64,000 nucleotides of DNA from Macrolepiota albuminosa. Taxonomy: Eukaryota > Basidiomycota > Agaricomycetes > Agaricales > Agaricaceae. Shown here one piece after another: positions 10,250 to 20,001 of the stretch. Within the stretch, counting starts at the first letter, position 1; each line of letters begins with the position of its first letter. Where the stretch lies: NCBI GenBank assembly GCA_027475525.1, contig JAMWFC010000073.1, positions 707,791-771,790 of the forward strand, in the 5' to 3' direction. A program made the translations under genes and the position numbers. Under the pieces are notes generated by a model. That model was not told the DNA's origin. It ran no database searches and saw only the letters and a list, made by a program, of their open reading frames with translations.

Positions 10250-10713
10250 TGATAACTAAGGCCCTGATGCCAGCACCAGAATAACAGTGTGCCGCCAGTC
10301 AATGACAAAAGAAATCGATCCTTGCTAGGCTTAGACAGAAGATACTCACTATTAGAATCAGTTCCTCACGACCTAGATAGAACAATACAGGATTATTCCT
10401 CAGCTCGTTATAATCGACTGATATTCGGACTGTACCTAGATAGAACAATACAGGATTATTCTACGGTGCAGTCAGTAAATGTATGTGTCCATGGTAACTG
10501 TAAGTTTTACTCACCCTCAGCTCGTTATAATCGACTGAGGGTAGTGTTCTGTATGTACGTGTCTTTTATATGTATGTGAGAAGACAATGGGATCATTGTG
10601 TATAAGGATAACAAAGGAAGACAGTGGCCAGTTGTGGTGGCGTCTGTGTGATATTTGTGATAATGAATGTGGGCATACGTGATGATGCGTGGTGATGTTG
10701 TTACCGTCCAACA
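10250..10713 (-). repeat. Decayed LTR-like repeat related to the Copia LTR at 19534-19836
   Basis: On the minus strand it begins TGTTGGACGG (10713 downward), like the Copia LTR (TGTTGGATGG). It shares that LTR's layout: a repeated CCTAGA-type unit (here a 28-bp direct repeat at 10370-10397 and 10434-10461), a partial palindrome, and the conserved ACCCTCAG hairpin. Its left limit is uncertain. It ends 10 bp before the CCR4 fragment. Confidence 0.45.
10513..10542. other. Conserved palindrome, ACCCTCAG family, copy 1
   Basis: A near-perfect 30-bp palindrome with outer arms ACCCTCAG/CTGAGGGT and central TTATAA. Two relatives lie at 11087-11118 and 19693-19725. Confidence 0.7.
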
Positions 10714-10722
10714 CTCACTCCG

Positions 10723-10923
10723 TCATCGTAATAGAGAGTTGGTTGTATACTTGCCATATTTGTGCCTTAGGAAGTCAACATGGTCCGGGGCCAGCTGGCC
10801 TGTCGAGACAAATTCGTACAGACCAGACTCAGGGATGGAGTTGAAGTCCCCACAGACAATCATTGGGATCTTCGTCCCGTCCAAGAATGATGTAACGTTT
10901 AATGCATTGTATGCCTTCTCACG
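10723..10923 (-). pseudogene. Fragment of a CCR4-type deadenylase (endonuclease/exonuclease/phosphatase family)
   Basis: The minus strand encodes about 66 residues including GTKIPMIVCGDFNSIPESG, then YEFVSTGQLAPDHVDF and HKYGKYTT. The CGDFNSxPxSGxYEFxSTG signature is characteristic of the Ccr4 catalytic subunit of the CCR4-NOT mRNA deadenylase, where the Asp and Asn of GDFNS bind metal and phosphate. Only this fraction of the catalytic domain is present. It runs into a stop at 10723-10725 and loses the frame upstream of about 10923. Leucine-rich repeats and the rest of the nuclease are missing. It is a captured or left-over fragment, not a working gene. Naming Ccr4 rather than another family member is based on remembered family motifs. 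Confidence 0.7.
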
Positions 10924-11086
10924 TGGCTACTAAGACAAAGCTCACATGGAAAGAGACAAAGTACTATGGTGTTGAGATCCACGCGTGTCATAGCATCACC
11001 GTGCGCATTGATTGTTACTGTCAGGGTCGCGCGCTCAGGGCTGGGTGAAAAATATGAGGATATATTATACGGACGGGAATGACAAT

Positions 11087-11118
11087 CACCCTCAGTCATT
11101 ACACAGAGACTGAGGGTG
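11087..11118. other. Conserved palindrome, ACCCTCAG family, copy 2
   Basis: Perfect 11-bp arms CACCCTCAGTC and GACTGAGGGTG around a 10-nt loop. The surrounding sequence is not obviously similar to copies 1 and 3 outside the arms, apart from general LTR-like AT-rich character. Confidence 0.75.
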
Positions 11119-11328
11119 AGCATGCAGTTTACTTAGAGAACAATGGACGGATTAACTTACGCATACTATAGAGTGACCTCTGTGATATTAGATTCCTACT
11201 TCTAACATATGGTACATCACAAGGCCGTCAATTGGTCAGAAAAACGGTATGAGAATTGTCTGAGTGACTGTCATGTCACACCTGTGATAATTCGATAATA
11301 ACACTGCTTTCTCACTCCCTCACTCAAC

Positions 11329-11835
11329 ATGTATCTGCAAACCCTGCTTGAAATGTTTAACGCTGTTCTGCTGAACTCAAAGAATGACGATGCGTGGAAT
11401 GGCCCTTGGAACGCACTCTTGACCCATTTCTTCCCCATGGAACAAGGCTGGGAAGTCACACCTAAGGTAGGATACGGATCTGAAGGAGCTCTCACTTATC
11501 ACCTTTAGGTTTCATCACCTTGGTCTATGGTGCCAGTCGATCTCGCTGTAAACTATGTCATTAGCTATAACAATGTGGCAATCCTTGCTATGTATGTCAA
11601 GGTCAAGCCATTCGACCAACTCGAGGTACTTACGGCTCAAGCTGAGGCCGATGAACAGATGCGTCGCCAGATTGGTGATTACTTCAAACTTGCCCCGCCG
11701 ACTTTCATTGGTCTCAGCGCATTTGGGCACATGGCATGCAAATACGAGCTCACAAAGACTACGCACGAACTCACACCTCATACATTGTCAAGGTCTCTGC
11801 AACACCTTAGCAACACTGTGCCTGAGGAGTATTAG
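11329..11835 (+). pseudogene. Basidiomycete PD-(D/E)XK-like hypothetical gene, two exons, probably ended early by a nonsense mutation
   Basis: ATG 11329 opens an exon to 11466 (46 codons). A 42-nt intron 11467-11508 (GTAGGA...TTTAG) joins in frame to 11509-11835, giving 154 residues. The sequence resembles a large family of basidiomycete hypothetical proteins: NGPWNALLTHFFP, then a PVDLAVNYV segment, a VKVKP strand, the EADEQMRRQIGDYF helix and a GLSAFGHMACKYEL strand. In that family I expect D...ExK nuclease-like residues; here the position of the Glu is Tyr (MYVKVK), so the active site looks degenerate. The stop TAG at 11833-11835 is followed in frame by DLDLKTEEGCKA, which resembles the family's usual continuation after a Trp, so TAG may be a mutated TGG. 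The nuclease-like assignment is inference. Confidence 0.55.
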
Positions 11836-12304
11836 GATCTGGACTTGAAGACTGAAGAGGGGTGCAAGGCCTAGGCCATACGGAGAGATGAACTAGGCCG
11901 CAGTGTTGATATTCTTAATATTTCTCCACACAAAAGATGGGTTATCAATCACCCCGACCTGCAAGACAACTTTACTACATATTGGGGCGCAGACACTATA
12001 GCCAGGGTCCTTTAGCCATACGTATAATCTAACAACATTGAGACAGTATGTTATCTTTTTCATGTCCATGAAATGCGCGACTCACGGAACACAGATTCTT
12101 ACCTTCGATGCAAGAGATCCTTGGAACCATAATATTGGTAATGTTTCCAATGTCACTCTTTGGTGGATGTGGCCAATGAATGACTCGGAAGCCAACTTTC
12201 CCAGCCTCAGAAATGTTCAGATGGCTTCCTACTCTTGTTGATCCCTCTAGCAGTGGATCTGAGTCCACGTTCTTTCATGTCCTTTGTTATTGTACCACCT
12301 TCTC
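11836..12304. other. Unassigned sequence between two gene relics
   Basis: No reading frame here is convincing. A plus-strand 67-codon frame (12038-12241) and its antisense are both open, and neither has a recognisable motif. It may contain the decayed 3' end of the preceding gene. Confidence 0.3.
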
Positions 12305-13400
12305 CAAGGCTGCAGTTGGGGTTCAGCGGGTACTTCTCTGTTGGGTTTCCTTGAGAATCGACAAACCGTACAGCCACAAGCCCATACCCTTCCAGCCGTT
12401 GACGCATTTCCTCCGAACCAAACACAACCCTACCCTTTCCATGCGCCACGGCCACAGGTAACTTAGAACTGACCATTTCACTGAAGAACACCGACGAACG
12501 AGTGACTTCGTTATCCACCCATCTCCACCATCAACGTACGGCCCTCGAAGCATTCAGCCCTGTTAGGTTTAATATCAGGCCAATCCTGTGCACCAGAGAT
12601 GATTTAACAGAGGTGACTAAGGAATTGACAACTATTACAGGCACCCAGTGCAAACGAGTCCTCACGCTTGAAGGATTGTACAAATTTGGTGCGGACGGTT
12701 TCGTTGAGAAGTACGGAGTGCGCCCATCCTTTGCCAGCACCAAGGATGTCATCATAGCAGAAACCACCGCAAGCAGCAAGTCCAACAAATCCAGAGAGAC
12801 TAGTGTTGCCCGAGAGTATGTCAGACATGTGCACGTCGACGGCATCAAAACCTGCTGCGGCAAATGACCATGCCATCTCCACTTGTCTATTGACATCCTG
12901 TTCAGAGAGAATACAACCTTGGGTTTTCAGAACAGGCTTTGAGAAGGCTGATAAGAAAATGTAAGATCATAGAAAATGCTGGTGTGTGACTTGTCTCTGA
13001 CAAGGCTGAACTCCTCTGTGGCGCAGGTGGGATTGTCACAGAGCACCTGCATTCTGTACGACGTCTCTGACCACATCTACTGAAGCTCAGCATGAGTAGT
13101 AGAGATCGACGTCTGGAGCCTCAGACCCAATTTCTTTGAATATCTGTGCCAGGGCAGAGCCTCCGAGACGCTGTTTGCCGTCAGCGAGGTCAAAAAAACA
13201 CAGGACAGGTGTTTTTGTCAATGTCAGTCTAGAGCTGAGGTGTCCAAGTAGTCCTGACGTCGTCCACAGAAGGGAAAGCAGTAACAATAAGCGACAAAGG
13301 TGAGCTAACTTCCTTTTGTTCTTCAGCCTCCCTCCACTTCATCAACATCGACATTGAATCCTTCCCAACAGGGATACCAACACCCAATGCAGGGCACAAG
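12305..13400 (-). pseudogene. Phosphoribosylformylglycinamidine (FGAM) synthase fragment, broken
   Basis: Read on the minus strand the order of motifs is that of the C-terminal half of eukaryotic FGAM synthase (ADE6/PurL type), which makes FGAM from FGAR, glutamine and ATP in purine synthesis. They are [13 protein letters not shown] (about 13330-13390), VFFDLADGKQRLGGSALAQ with a frameshift just before it, the IFKEIGSEAPDV segment, WSETSYRMQVLCDNPTCA, then the glutamine amidotransferase domain (VEMAWSFAAAGFDAVDVHMSD, VGLAACGGFCYDDILGAGKG, LGACNSCQFLSHL) and LPVAVAHGKGRVVF. The catalytic Cys region reads GACNSC instead of GVCNGC. Homology breaks off after KYPLNPN near 12308, before the final His/Glu part. 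Several frameshifts and stops separate the blocks. A working copy must exist elsewhere in the genome. Confidence 0.88.
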
Positions 13401-13762
13401 TTCTTTAGCTATCACTCAGACAAGTGTGGGCCCTTCAGCACCGCTCCAGGCTGCTTAGATAAGCCGGAGTTTGCCTTTCTGACTTCTAAAGTCCGGAGTT
13501 TTCCTCCCTTGTTTGCACACTTGTTTGGTTAGTCAATTTTCGAGTTTTTAAGGTTTTGTTGTACTGTACAGTTGTTTCCCACGCTTCAGAGGCCCCAGAA
13601 GCGTCCAACCTGGCATAGGGAATCCCCAGACTTGTTCTCTTTGGATCTCCCTCTGCCAGGTGAGTAGCTACCTTGATATTGTCAGTATATATTCTAATAC
13701 ACTTTAGATCTCCCTCTGCCAGCTGTGTGACTGAGCCACAGCCTCTAGAGGTCGCCCTTACA
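13400..13762 (+). repeat. 5' LTR of gypsy element D (left end truncated)
   Basis: It matches the LTR of relic D2 (40376-40748, minus strand), which begins TGTTAGTA and ends CTTACA. Here the first bases are lost and replaced by the FGAM synthase relic; the right end CCCTTACA is kept at 13762. It contains the intron-like segment 13660-13722. Confidence 0.7.
13660..13722 (+). other. Intron-like segment within the D LTR
   Basis: 63 nt starting GTGAGT and ending CTCTGCCAG, flanked on both sides by the direct repeat GATCTCCCTCTGCCAG. The same arrangement is present in the D fragments at 19837-20001 (donor GTAAGT) and 40376-40748 (donor GTGAGT), so consensus-like splice sites are kept in all three copies. 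Confidence 0.5.
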
Positions 13763-13876
13763 GCAGAACAAGTCTCTACATTTCGGTCTGGGAGCCCCCT
13801 TCAGCCTGCTTGAGCCCTCTCTTGCCCCTTTAGGTCCCTCCCCCACTGGATTACTCCCTGCCCCTCTGTTGCTTCT

Positions 13877-15142
13877 ATGACCCAACCAGCCCCCTCAGAC
13901 ACTCCCCTGGACGCTTCTGCCCCTCAGGATGATGCCTGGGGTCGCTTGCTTGCTCTGGAGACTCAGGTGCAGACCACTCAAGCTTCCCTCACCCTCCATA
14001 CCACCGAACTTGCTGGATTATGTCAGGCCACAGACACCATCTCTCATTCCCTTCAGGCCCTCTTAGAGCGCCTCCCTCTCACTCCTACCCCTCTCCAGGC
14101 ACCTCCAGTTAGGGCTGGCACACCCCCAGTCCCTCGCTTTGGGGCCTCCCCCCCAGTTCATGCCAATATTCCTCGCCCAGCACTCCCAGATGCATTCAAT
14201 GGTGACCAAGCGATAGGCGAGCGTTTCCTGCAGTCCTGCATCACCTATATTCAGCTCAGTGGTGAGGCTTTTCCCTCTGACGCTCTCAAGATCACTTGGG
14301 TTCCTCCCTACATGAAGTCTGGGCGAGCTTCAACATACGCGCTACGAGTCTTTCAATGCCCTGGAGGAGTGGAGAGTTTTGGAAGTTGGGATCAGTTTGA
14401 GAACAAGTTTTGGACAGAGTTCTTCCCCTTGGACCCTGCTAAGGTGGCAGCCCTCACTCTCCAAGATCCTCATTGATATGGGCAGGGGAAGCAGACCCTA
14501 GATGAGTAGATCGACTCCTTCAGAGCTCTTGCTGAACAGGCCTGTTATCCGGATGGTCTTCAGCTCTGTCTCACCTTCCGAGATGGCCTCCTTCCCTCTC
14601 TCATGGATCGGATCGACAGCATGGCTGAGGGACGATCTGATGACACAAGTATCGAGACCTAGTATCAGGTAGCACGTGATCAGTGGCAGCTCATGGAGTT
14701 ATGACGTGAGCTCCACCATGGAACTGCCCCTCGCTCCACCCCACAGGCATCTTTTTCTGCTCATCATCCCATCCAGCCCTCCCTTTCATTTCGCACTCCA
14801 CCCCCAGCTCAGGTACCTGTGGCACGTCCTCTTTCTTTTGGAGTACCTATGGATGTTGATGCCTCTCGTCAACGTTCCTCCCTTCCTCTCCTCTGCCGTC
14901 GCTGTGGAAAGCCTGGTCACTTTGCTCGGTATTGTCCCCAGGGGTTAGAGGTGCGCTATCTCTCAGCTTTAGAGCAGGAGGAGCTCCTTCTCCAGCTCCT
15001 TGCTGCCCGAGACATTCGAGGAAACCCCTCCCCAGATGTACAGACTGAAGCAGAACCTTTGGAGGAGTCCATGGGTCCTGTGGAAGCTGTAGCAGAACCA
15101 TTGGATGTGTCCTTTGGTTCTGCAGAGGAGGGTTTTCAATAG
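13877..15142 (+). pseudogene. gag: Element D gag with internal stops
   Basis: From ATG 13877 one frame gives a Gag of ~420 codons: a coiled, polar N-terminus (ALETQVQTTQASLTLHTTEL), a Pro-rich linker, a capsid-like domain (DAFNGDQAIGERFLQSC, then YALRVFQCPGGVESFGSWDQF) and a CCHC zinc knuckle (CRRCGKPGHFARYC, about 14897-14938). Stops in this frame lie at 14474-14476 and further downstream at about 14506, 14660 and 14701, so it cannot make a full-length product. After the knuckle come an acidic Glu-rich tail and the stop at 15142. Confidence 0.8.
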
Positions 15143-15270
15143 AGCAATGAATGAGTTGTACGCCTCCGCCGCCTGGTGCTAATCAGTTTACATGTCAATC
15201 AGTAGAGTCTTCTAATGTATCGCTCCCTGTTCCTGATTCTCTGACTGAAACTGTAAGCACCCCCTCCGAC

Positions 15271-15424
15271 GTACAAAATACCCCCTTGGTCCAAGCCTCA
15301 GCTAAGACTTCTTCTCCTCCTTCTCCTGTCCGACAACCACATGTCCCGTACAAAATACCCCCTTGGTCCAAGCCTCAGCTAAGACTTCTTCTCCTCCTTC
15401 TCCTGTCCGACAATCACATGTCCC
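15271..15424. repeat. Tandem duplication, unit 77 bp (one mismatch)
   Basis: 15271-15347 and 15348-15424 match at 76 of 77 positions, the difference being C/T near the end. The period equals that of the other three duplications. Confidence 0.8.
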
Positions 15425-16021
15425 AGCTTGGGAACGACGCCTTCCCCGTCGCTATGTTGTTGCTTCTACTCCCTCTCCCAACTCTCTGCGTCTGAATGTG
15501 GAGATTGAGACAACTGACACTCAGCAGACTCGAAGCGTCATAGCTCTCTTGGACAGTTGCGCTACTGGACTCTTCCTAGACACCCATTATGTGGAACAAC
15601 ACTGGCTCACTACCCATCCCCTCTCTCACCCTATTCCAGTCTATAACATTGACGGTACGCTCAATGAAGCTGGATCCATCCGCTCAGTGGTGGATTTAGT
15701 CCTTCGTTATCAGACTCATTCTGAGCGTGCAGTCTTTGCGGTTACCAGCCTAGGAAAGCAGGACATGATACTTGGGTTCTCCTGGCTGCGTGATCACAAT
15801 CCTGAGATTGACTGGGCCAAGGGTAAGGTGAGCATGAGCCGCTGTCCTTGACGGTGTTCCACATGTGCCAAGGAAGTTAGAGAGGAGCGTAGAGAGTCAG
15901 TCCGTGAGCGTGCTGCTATCCGGGCTTGCCGGGTTGGACACCTCCCCTTTGCAGACCTCGACCTACTGGATCCTCCTCCCTTGGCGTTCCCTTATAGAGA
16001 GGCCCTCTATGAGGACGTTTG
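15425..16021 (+). pseudogene. pro: Element D retropepsin (protease) and start of pol, remnant
   Basis: The frame running to 15851 encodes a retropepsin-like domain: VIALLDSCATGLFLDTHYV, where the catalytic DSG motif is changed to DSC, then a DMILGFSWLRDHNPEIDW end, which is the usual C-terminal signature of gypsy proteases. After the stop at 15849-15851 the frame continues to about 16021 with an Arg/Glu-rich segment and ALYEDV. No reverse transcriptase follows; the sequence jumps to a D LTR piece. The Gly-to-Cys change and lack of pol show it is dead. Confidence 0.75.
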
Positions 16022-16096
16022 AATTCTAATACACTTTGGATCTCCCTCTGCCAGCTGTGTGACTGAGCCACAGCCTCTAGAGGTCGCCCTTACAAC
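16022..16096 (+). repeat. Partial D LTR (last ~75 bp)
   Basis: It matches 13690-13762 with one difference and ends in CTTACA next to Copia coding sequence at 16097. The same ~70 bp occurs at 19931-20001 before different sequence, making it a shared hub between three contexts. Confidence 0.7.
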
Positions 16097-19000
16097 GGTG
16101 TATTCTGTGTCCTGAAGGCACCTTGTTTCGGGGGATCAAGTGATACACTCCCATTTCACGTAAGGATTTGAGTTCATCTTCATAGGCTAACTTCCATTGT
16201 TCTGCATCAATAGATTGCTGGGCCTGGTTCCACGTTCTTGATACCTCTGGATCCACATCTTCAGGACTGATACCTAGGTCATCTTTGGTTACATTCAGCC
16301 TTGCTAACACTTGATTGAGGTCTATGTTCTCCTCCTCCACAGGTTGTAGAGCCCGTGGTTCTTGGTGTTCATTATGGTGGAGCTGTTCGAATGCATGTCG
16401 ATGGTCAGCTCTAGCTTTACGGATTCGATCTGCTGATTCCTTTGATTCCCTTACAGCATGTTCTACTGGAGTTTCTGGTGCATCGTTAGGTCTACTTTTA
16501 GCTGTTGGTATTGGGACTCATGTTGATTGTCGTGGAAGTTCTTGAACTGGTTTGGCTAACACATCTGGATCCTCTGGTTGATCTGGAGGAATAGGGTCTG
16601 CAGGTATGTTTTGTGGGGCATTTTCTTGATTTCTATTGGGTGCAAGCTCTTCATGATCATCAGAGATTATATATGGCTGGTCCTTTGCCCCTTTTGCTAT
16701 GGCATCGATGGTTGGGATCCCTGCATGATCTGGAGGTGGAGTTAATGAGTTCAAGTCTCTAATAGCATTGTCGTTTTGGTGCTCAACAAATCTGACGTGA
16801 TATGTGCTGTATACCCATTTTGATACCCTGTCGTAACACCTATAAGCTTTGGCCTTGGGATCATAACCTATTAGCGTGCATTCAATGGCCCTTTTGTAGA
16901 TCTTAGGATTGTGTTTCCCCAAGATTAGGACAAAGACACAACAGCCAATTTCACGGATATAGGAATAGTTCGGTTTCTTATCGTATCATAGCTTGTCTGG
17001 TGTTACATCATTTACAGCTGAGGTTTTAGTCTTCCCATGAAGATGAGCCGCTGTTAAATAAAACTCGTCCCAGAGAAATGCTGTGCATTTTGAATATAGT
17101 CTCATAGCAATGCTCTTTCCCATAAGTGTCCAATGCATCTGTTCTACGCGTCCAAGGTGTGCCGACGTGTATATAGCTCCATGTTGCGTTGTTATCCCTT
17201 GTGACCGGTACCATATCTCATTTTCTTTGGCTATAATCTCTGAATCATTCTCAGAACGCAGAATTCCAACTTTCAGACCTGTCTCTACTTGTCGTGCTAG
17301 GATCCATGCCTTGAGTTTACCAAACGCATTGCTCTTCAGCTTCAAGGGTATGGACCAGGGTTTATTTGTGTAGTTGTCGACTATATTCATGATGTAATTA
17401 TTGCCAGTGCGCAACGTCACATCCTGCTTCCCAGTCAGATCCACCAAAACAATGCCAAGCTTTCATGTTGCTCTATGACCAACACCTTCCTCTCTAACTT
17501 TCGGAACAGGTGTTCTGGATTGCTTGCCAAGAATACATTCATTACACTTCGGCGGTTTTGCAGAGAAGGTACACGGCATACCTTTGACCATGCCTTTCTT
17601 TGCCATCTCCATGATTGTCTGGTAATTTGCATGGCCCAAACGGCGGTGCCATGTGACAATATTGGGTGCTGAGTGTACTGTAAGTGCAAGCTCGGTGTGG
17701 AGGTCTAACACATATAGGTTCTTCATAGGGAGTAGGGTTCCATTGGCAATCAGCTCATTCGTGGTTCCTCTGAACAGTTTTGCCTTTGTGTTTTTAAACG
17801 AGGTGAATATATCATCCTTCTTTGCCATTAGGCTGACTGAGAGCCAAACTGTAGCTTTAGGAACTAGGAGAGCATTATCGAGTATGAGGTAAGAGCCATT
17901 TGCAAGACATAGTCTTATCTGTCCTATGGCGGTAGCCAAGATTGTCGATCCACCAACACTTCTAATGGATTTGTTTGGTATGGGTTTCAATGAGATGAAG
18001 TCAGTGGCATCTGGAGATATATGTACGGTTGCCCCAGAATCCAAGTATAATGGGTGTGTAGTGGTGGCACTGGTCAATGTAGTTTCAGTCACAGTCTGTA
18101 ACGCATGGTCCTTCCAGTCGGCTATAGTCACAGACTCCTCCTCCAGCGCAATCCACGCATCAAATTCAAGGGTCTCAGCATCCTCAAGGCTTGTGGGAAC
18201 CATATCTGCCGCTAGGCCTGCAAATTCAGCCTTGGGAGCTGTACCTGGCACCTTGTTTGTCTGAGCAGCAATATACGCTGCGAGAGCCTCAGCATCACCC
18301 TCAACTGTGAATACAGAACCACCGGCTGGGGTAATCGTGAGTCTTGTAGCCCCCTTTTTCTTCTCACGGTTGTCCTTCCTAGCCTTATAGTGTGCCACAT
18401 GGGCAGCCTTTGCCTCATCAAGCATCTTCCCAGCCATCCCACCACCTTCAAGGATACACCACGGCTTTGTATGTCCCGTGTAATTTGTGCGTCCCCTTGT
18501 CTTACAAGCATCACAAACCAGCTCATCCCTTCTGGTCATAGAGCGGGTTGCCAACACTGTGGGCTGGGGGTCTGGCATTCCCCTTTCAGCAGCATAGAGG
18601 GTCTGCTCATTCTCCAAGAAGTGTCGGATTTTGTCTGGACCATAGGACATGGCTGCAGTAGCAGCTGCAAGGTCACGAGAGATAATCGATCGTGCGCTTG
18701 CATACAATGAGTTGTCAGACAGTGAAAATAAGGCCGCGATAGATTGCAAAAGGTCCTTGGTGACAGTCCCAACGTCAAACATGCGATTGATCTTTTCATA
18801 GATCCGATCTATCGTTTTCGTGATTGGCTCAGCTGGAGAGCACTTCGTAGTCAGGGCCTCCTGTAGCAGACAAACTTGCTGAACCGGTCCAGCCCCACCG
18901 TGCCTTGCCTGCAAGTATTCCCACAACTCCTTTGCGCTTATGGAGTCACTAGCCAAGTTGTGCTCTGACTTGGATAGGCCGAGCATTAGGAAGGAGCAGG

Positions 19001-19316
19001 CCAGGCGGTCATTCAGGTTCCAATTACAATACGTGCATGGTTTGAATGTTCTGTGAGGGATATCAGGAGGATCAAAGATGTACTCATATAGGCCTGACAT
19101 CATAAGTTTGAGCTTCATGAATTTTGACCAAGGAGTCCACTTGCCATCATCCTTAGCCAGCAGCTCCCCAGAGTAACACAATGACACCTTGATCTGCGAG
19201 ATCACAGGGGCAGAGTTGTCAGTTCTTCGCATTTCTGCCCCCTCAGCATCTGTAATGTCCAGGATAGGTCTTCCGGGACTCTCAGCAGTCGGAGCAGTTG
19301 GAGCAGTTGGAGCCAT
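16097..19316 (-). pseudogene. pol: Copia (Ty1) element: gag-protease-integrase polyprotein, truncated in RT and broken by TGA stops
   Basis: The minus-strand frame from ATG 19316 is continuous except for in-frame TGA codons at 17463-17465, 16986-16988 and 16518-16520. Domains in order are a Gag of UBN2-like type (KLKLMMSGLYEYIFDPP, LWEYLQARHGG), protease with an intact LDSGATVHIS motif (about 18020-18050), the GAG-pre-integrase zinc module (WHRRLGHAN...CNECILGKQSRTPVP) and the integrase core starting VDLTGKQDV. In the core the second catalytic position reads RSENDSE instead of a DNG-type motif, and the Glu region is altered (GRVEQMHWTLM). The polyprotein stops at the beginning of RT (LREMGVYHLIPRNKVPSGHR) where the D LTR piece abuts at 16096. 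The TGA stops fit C-to-T changes of Arg CGA codons. A start further upstream at 19367 is possible but gives an unlikely hydrophobic leader. Confidence 0.85.
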
Positions 19317-19533
19317 AGTCAAGATCAAGGAGAAGAAAGATAAGACAGTAAGTATCCAGAACAACACATGTCCTCAGGGCAATTGGTACACGATGCGGCG
19401 TGCTTGGTAATCAGACAATATCAGAGCAGCAGCCCACCAATATCGGACGGTCAGTCCGCAGAGAGAAAAAAAAAAATCAAGGTCTGGTTGTCAAGTCATA
19501 CTTCAGTATACGGAGCAGCACTCTCCCTTAACC
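19317..19533 (-). other. Copia leader between 5' LTR and gag
   Basis: About 217 bp with an A-run (19466-19476) and no open frame of note. A standard initiator-Met primer site is not obvious next to the LTR. Confidence 0.5.
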
Positions 19534-19836
19534 TGTTACAACCTAGAACCTAGAACATACACGAGTAAGTATGTGTAACCTCAGTCTTTGTGTATTCAAC
19601 TCAGTTAAACCTACCTAGAACATACACGAGCAAGTATGTGTAACTAGGGTAGGTGTAAGTATGTAGTTCATCAATATAAGTGTGTCATTGCTCACCCTCA
19701 GTCTTCGTGTATTCGACTGAGGGTGCGTATGGAACCGGTACAGTATATATATATGTGAGACAAGAGTAAAGTTAATTAGTAGATATATGAGAGGGTCATC
19801 ATAATTCAGGGCACTTACGGTGGTCGCCATCCAACA
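19534..19836 (-). repeat. Copia 5' LTR (~303 bp)
   Basis: Minus-strand ends are TGTTGGATGG and GGTTGTAACA. It holds a direct repeat of about 31 bp (about 19555-19585 and 19615-19645), a degenerate palindrome and the conserved CACCCTCAGTC hairpin. It lies inside D LTR sequence, which resumes at 19837. Confidence 0.65.
19693..19725. other. Conserved palindrome, ACCCTCAG family, copy 3
   Basis: Arms CACCCTCAGTC and GACTGAGGGTG, 11 bp each and identical to copy 2, around an 11-nt loop, within the Copia LTR. Confidence 0.75.
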
Positions 19837-20001
19837 AGAAGCGTCCAACCTGGCATAGGGAATCCCTAGACTTGTTCTCTTTGGATCTTCCTCTGCCAGG
19901 TAAGTAGCTACATTGATATTGTCAGTATATATTCTAATACACTTTGGATCTCCCTCTGCCAGCTGTGTGACTGAGCCACAGCCTCTAGAGGTCGCCCTTC
20001 C
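19837..20001 (+). repeat. D LTR fragment
   Basis: It matches D LTR positions 13599-13759, including the two GATCTCCCTCTGCCAG repeats and the intron-like insert with a GTAAGT donor. It ends at CGCCCTT, where a CpG-poor ORF3 relic begins. Confidence 0.75.

Noticed and set aside
10250..10713. Complete solo Copia LTR with target duplication
   Set aside because: The right end is clear, but no left end with a matching flank to CTCAC and proper TG/CA termini could be found.
17463..19367. Copia polyprotein starting at 19367
   Set aside because: The first ~17 residues would be a hydrophobic leader not typical of Copia Gag. ATG 19316 (MAPTAPTAP) fits better.
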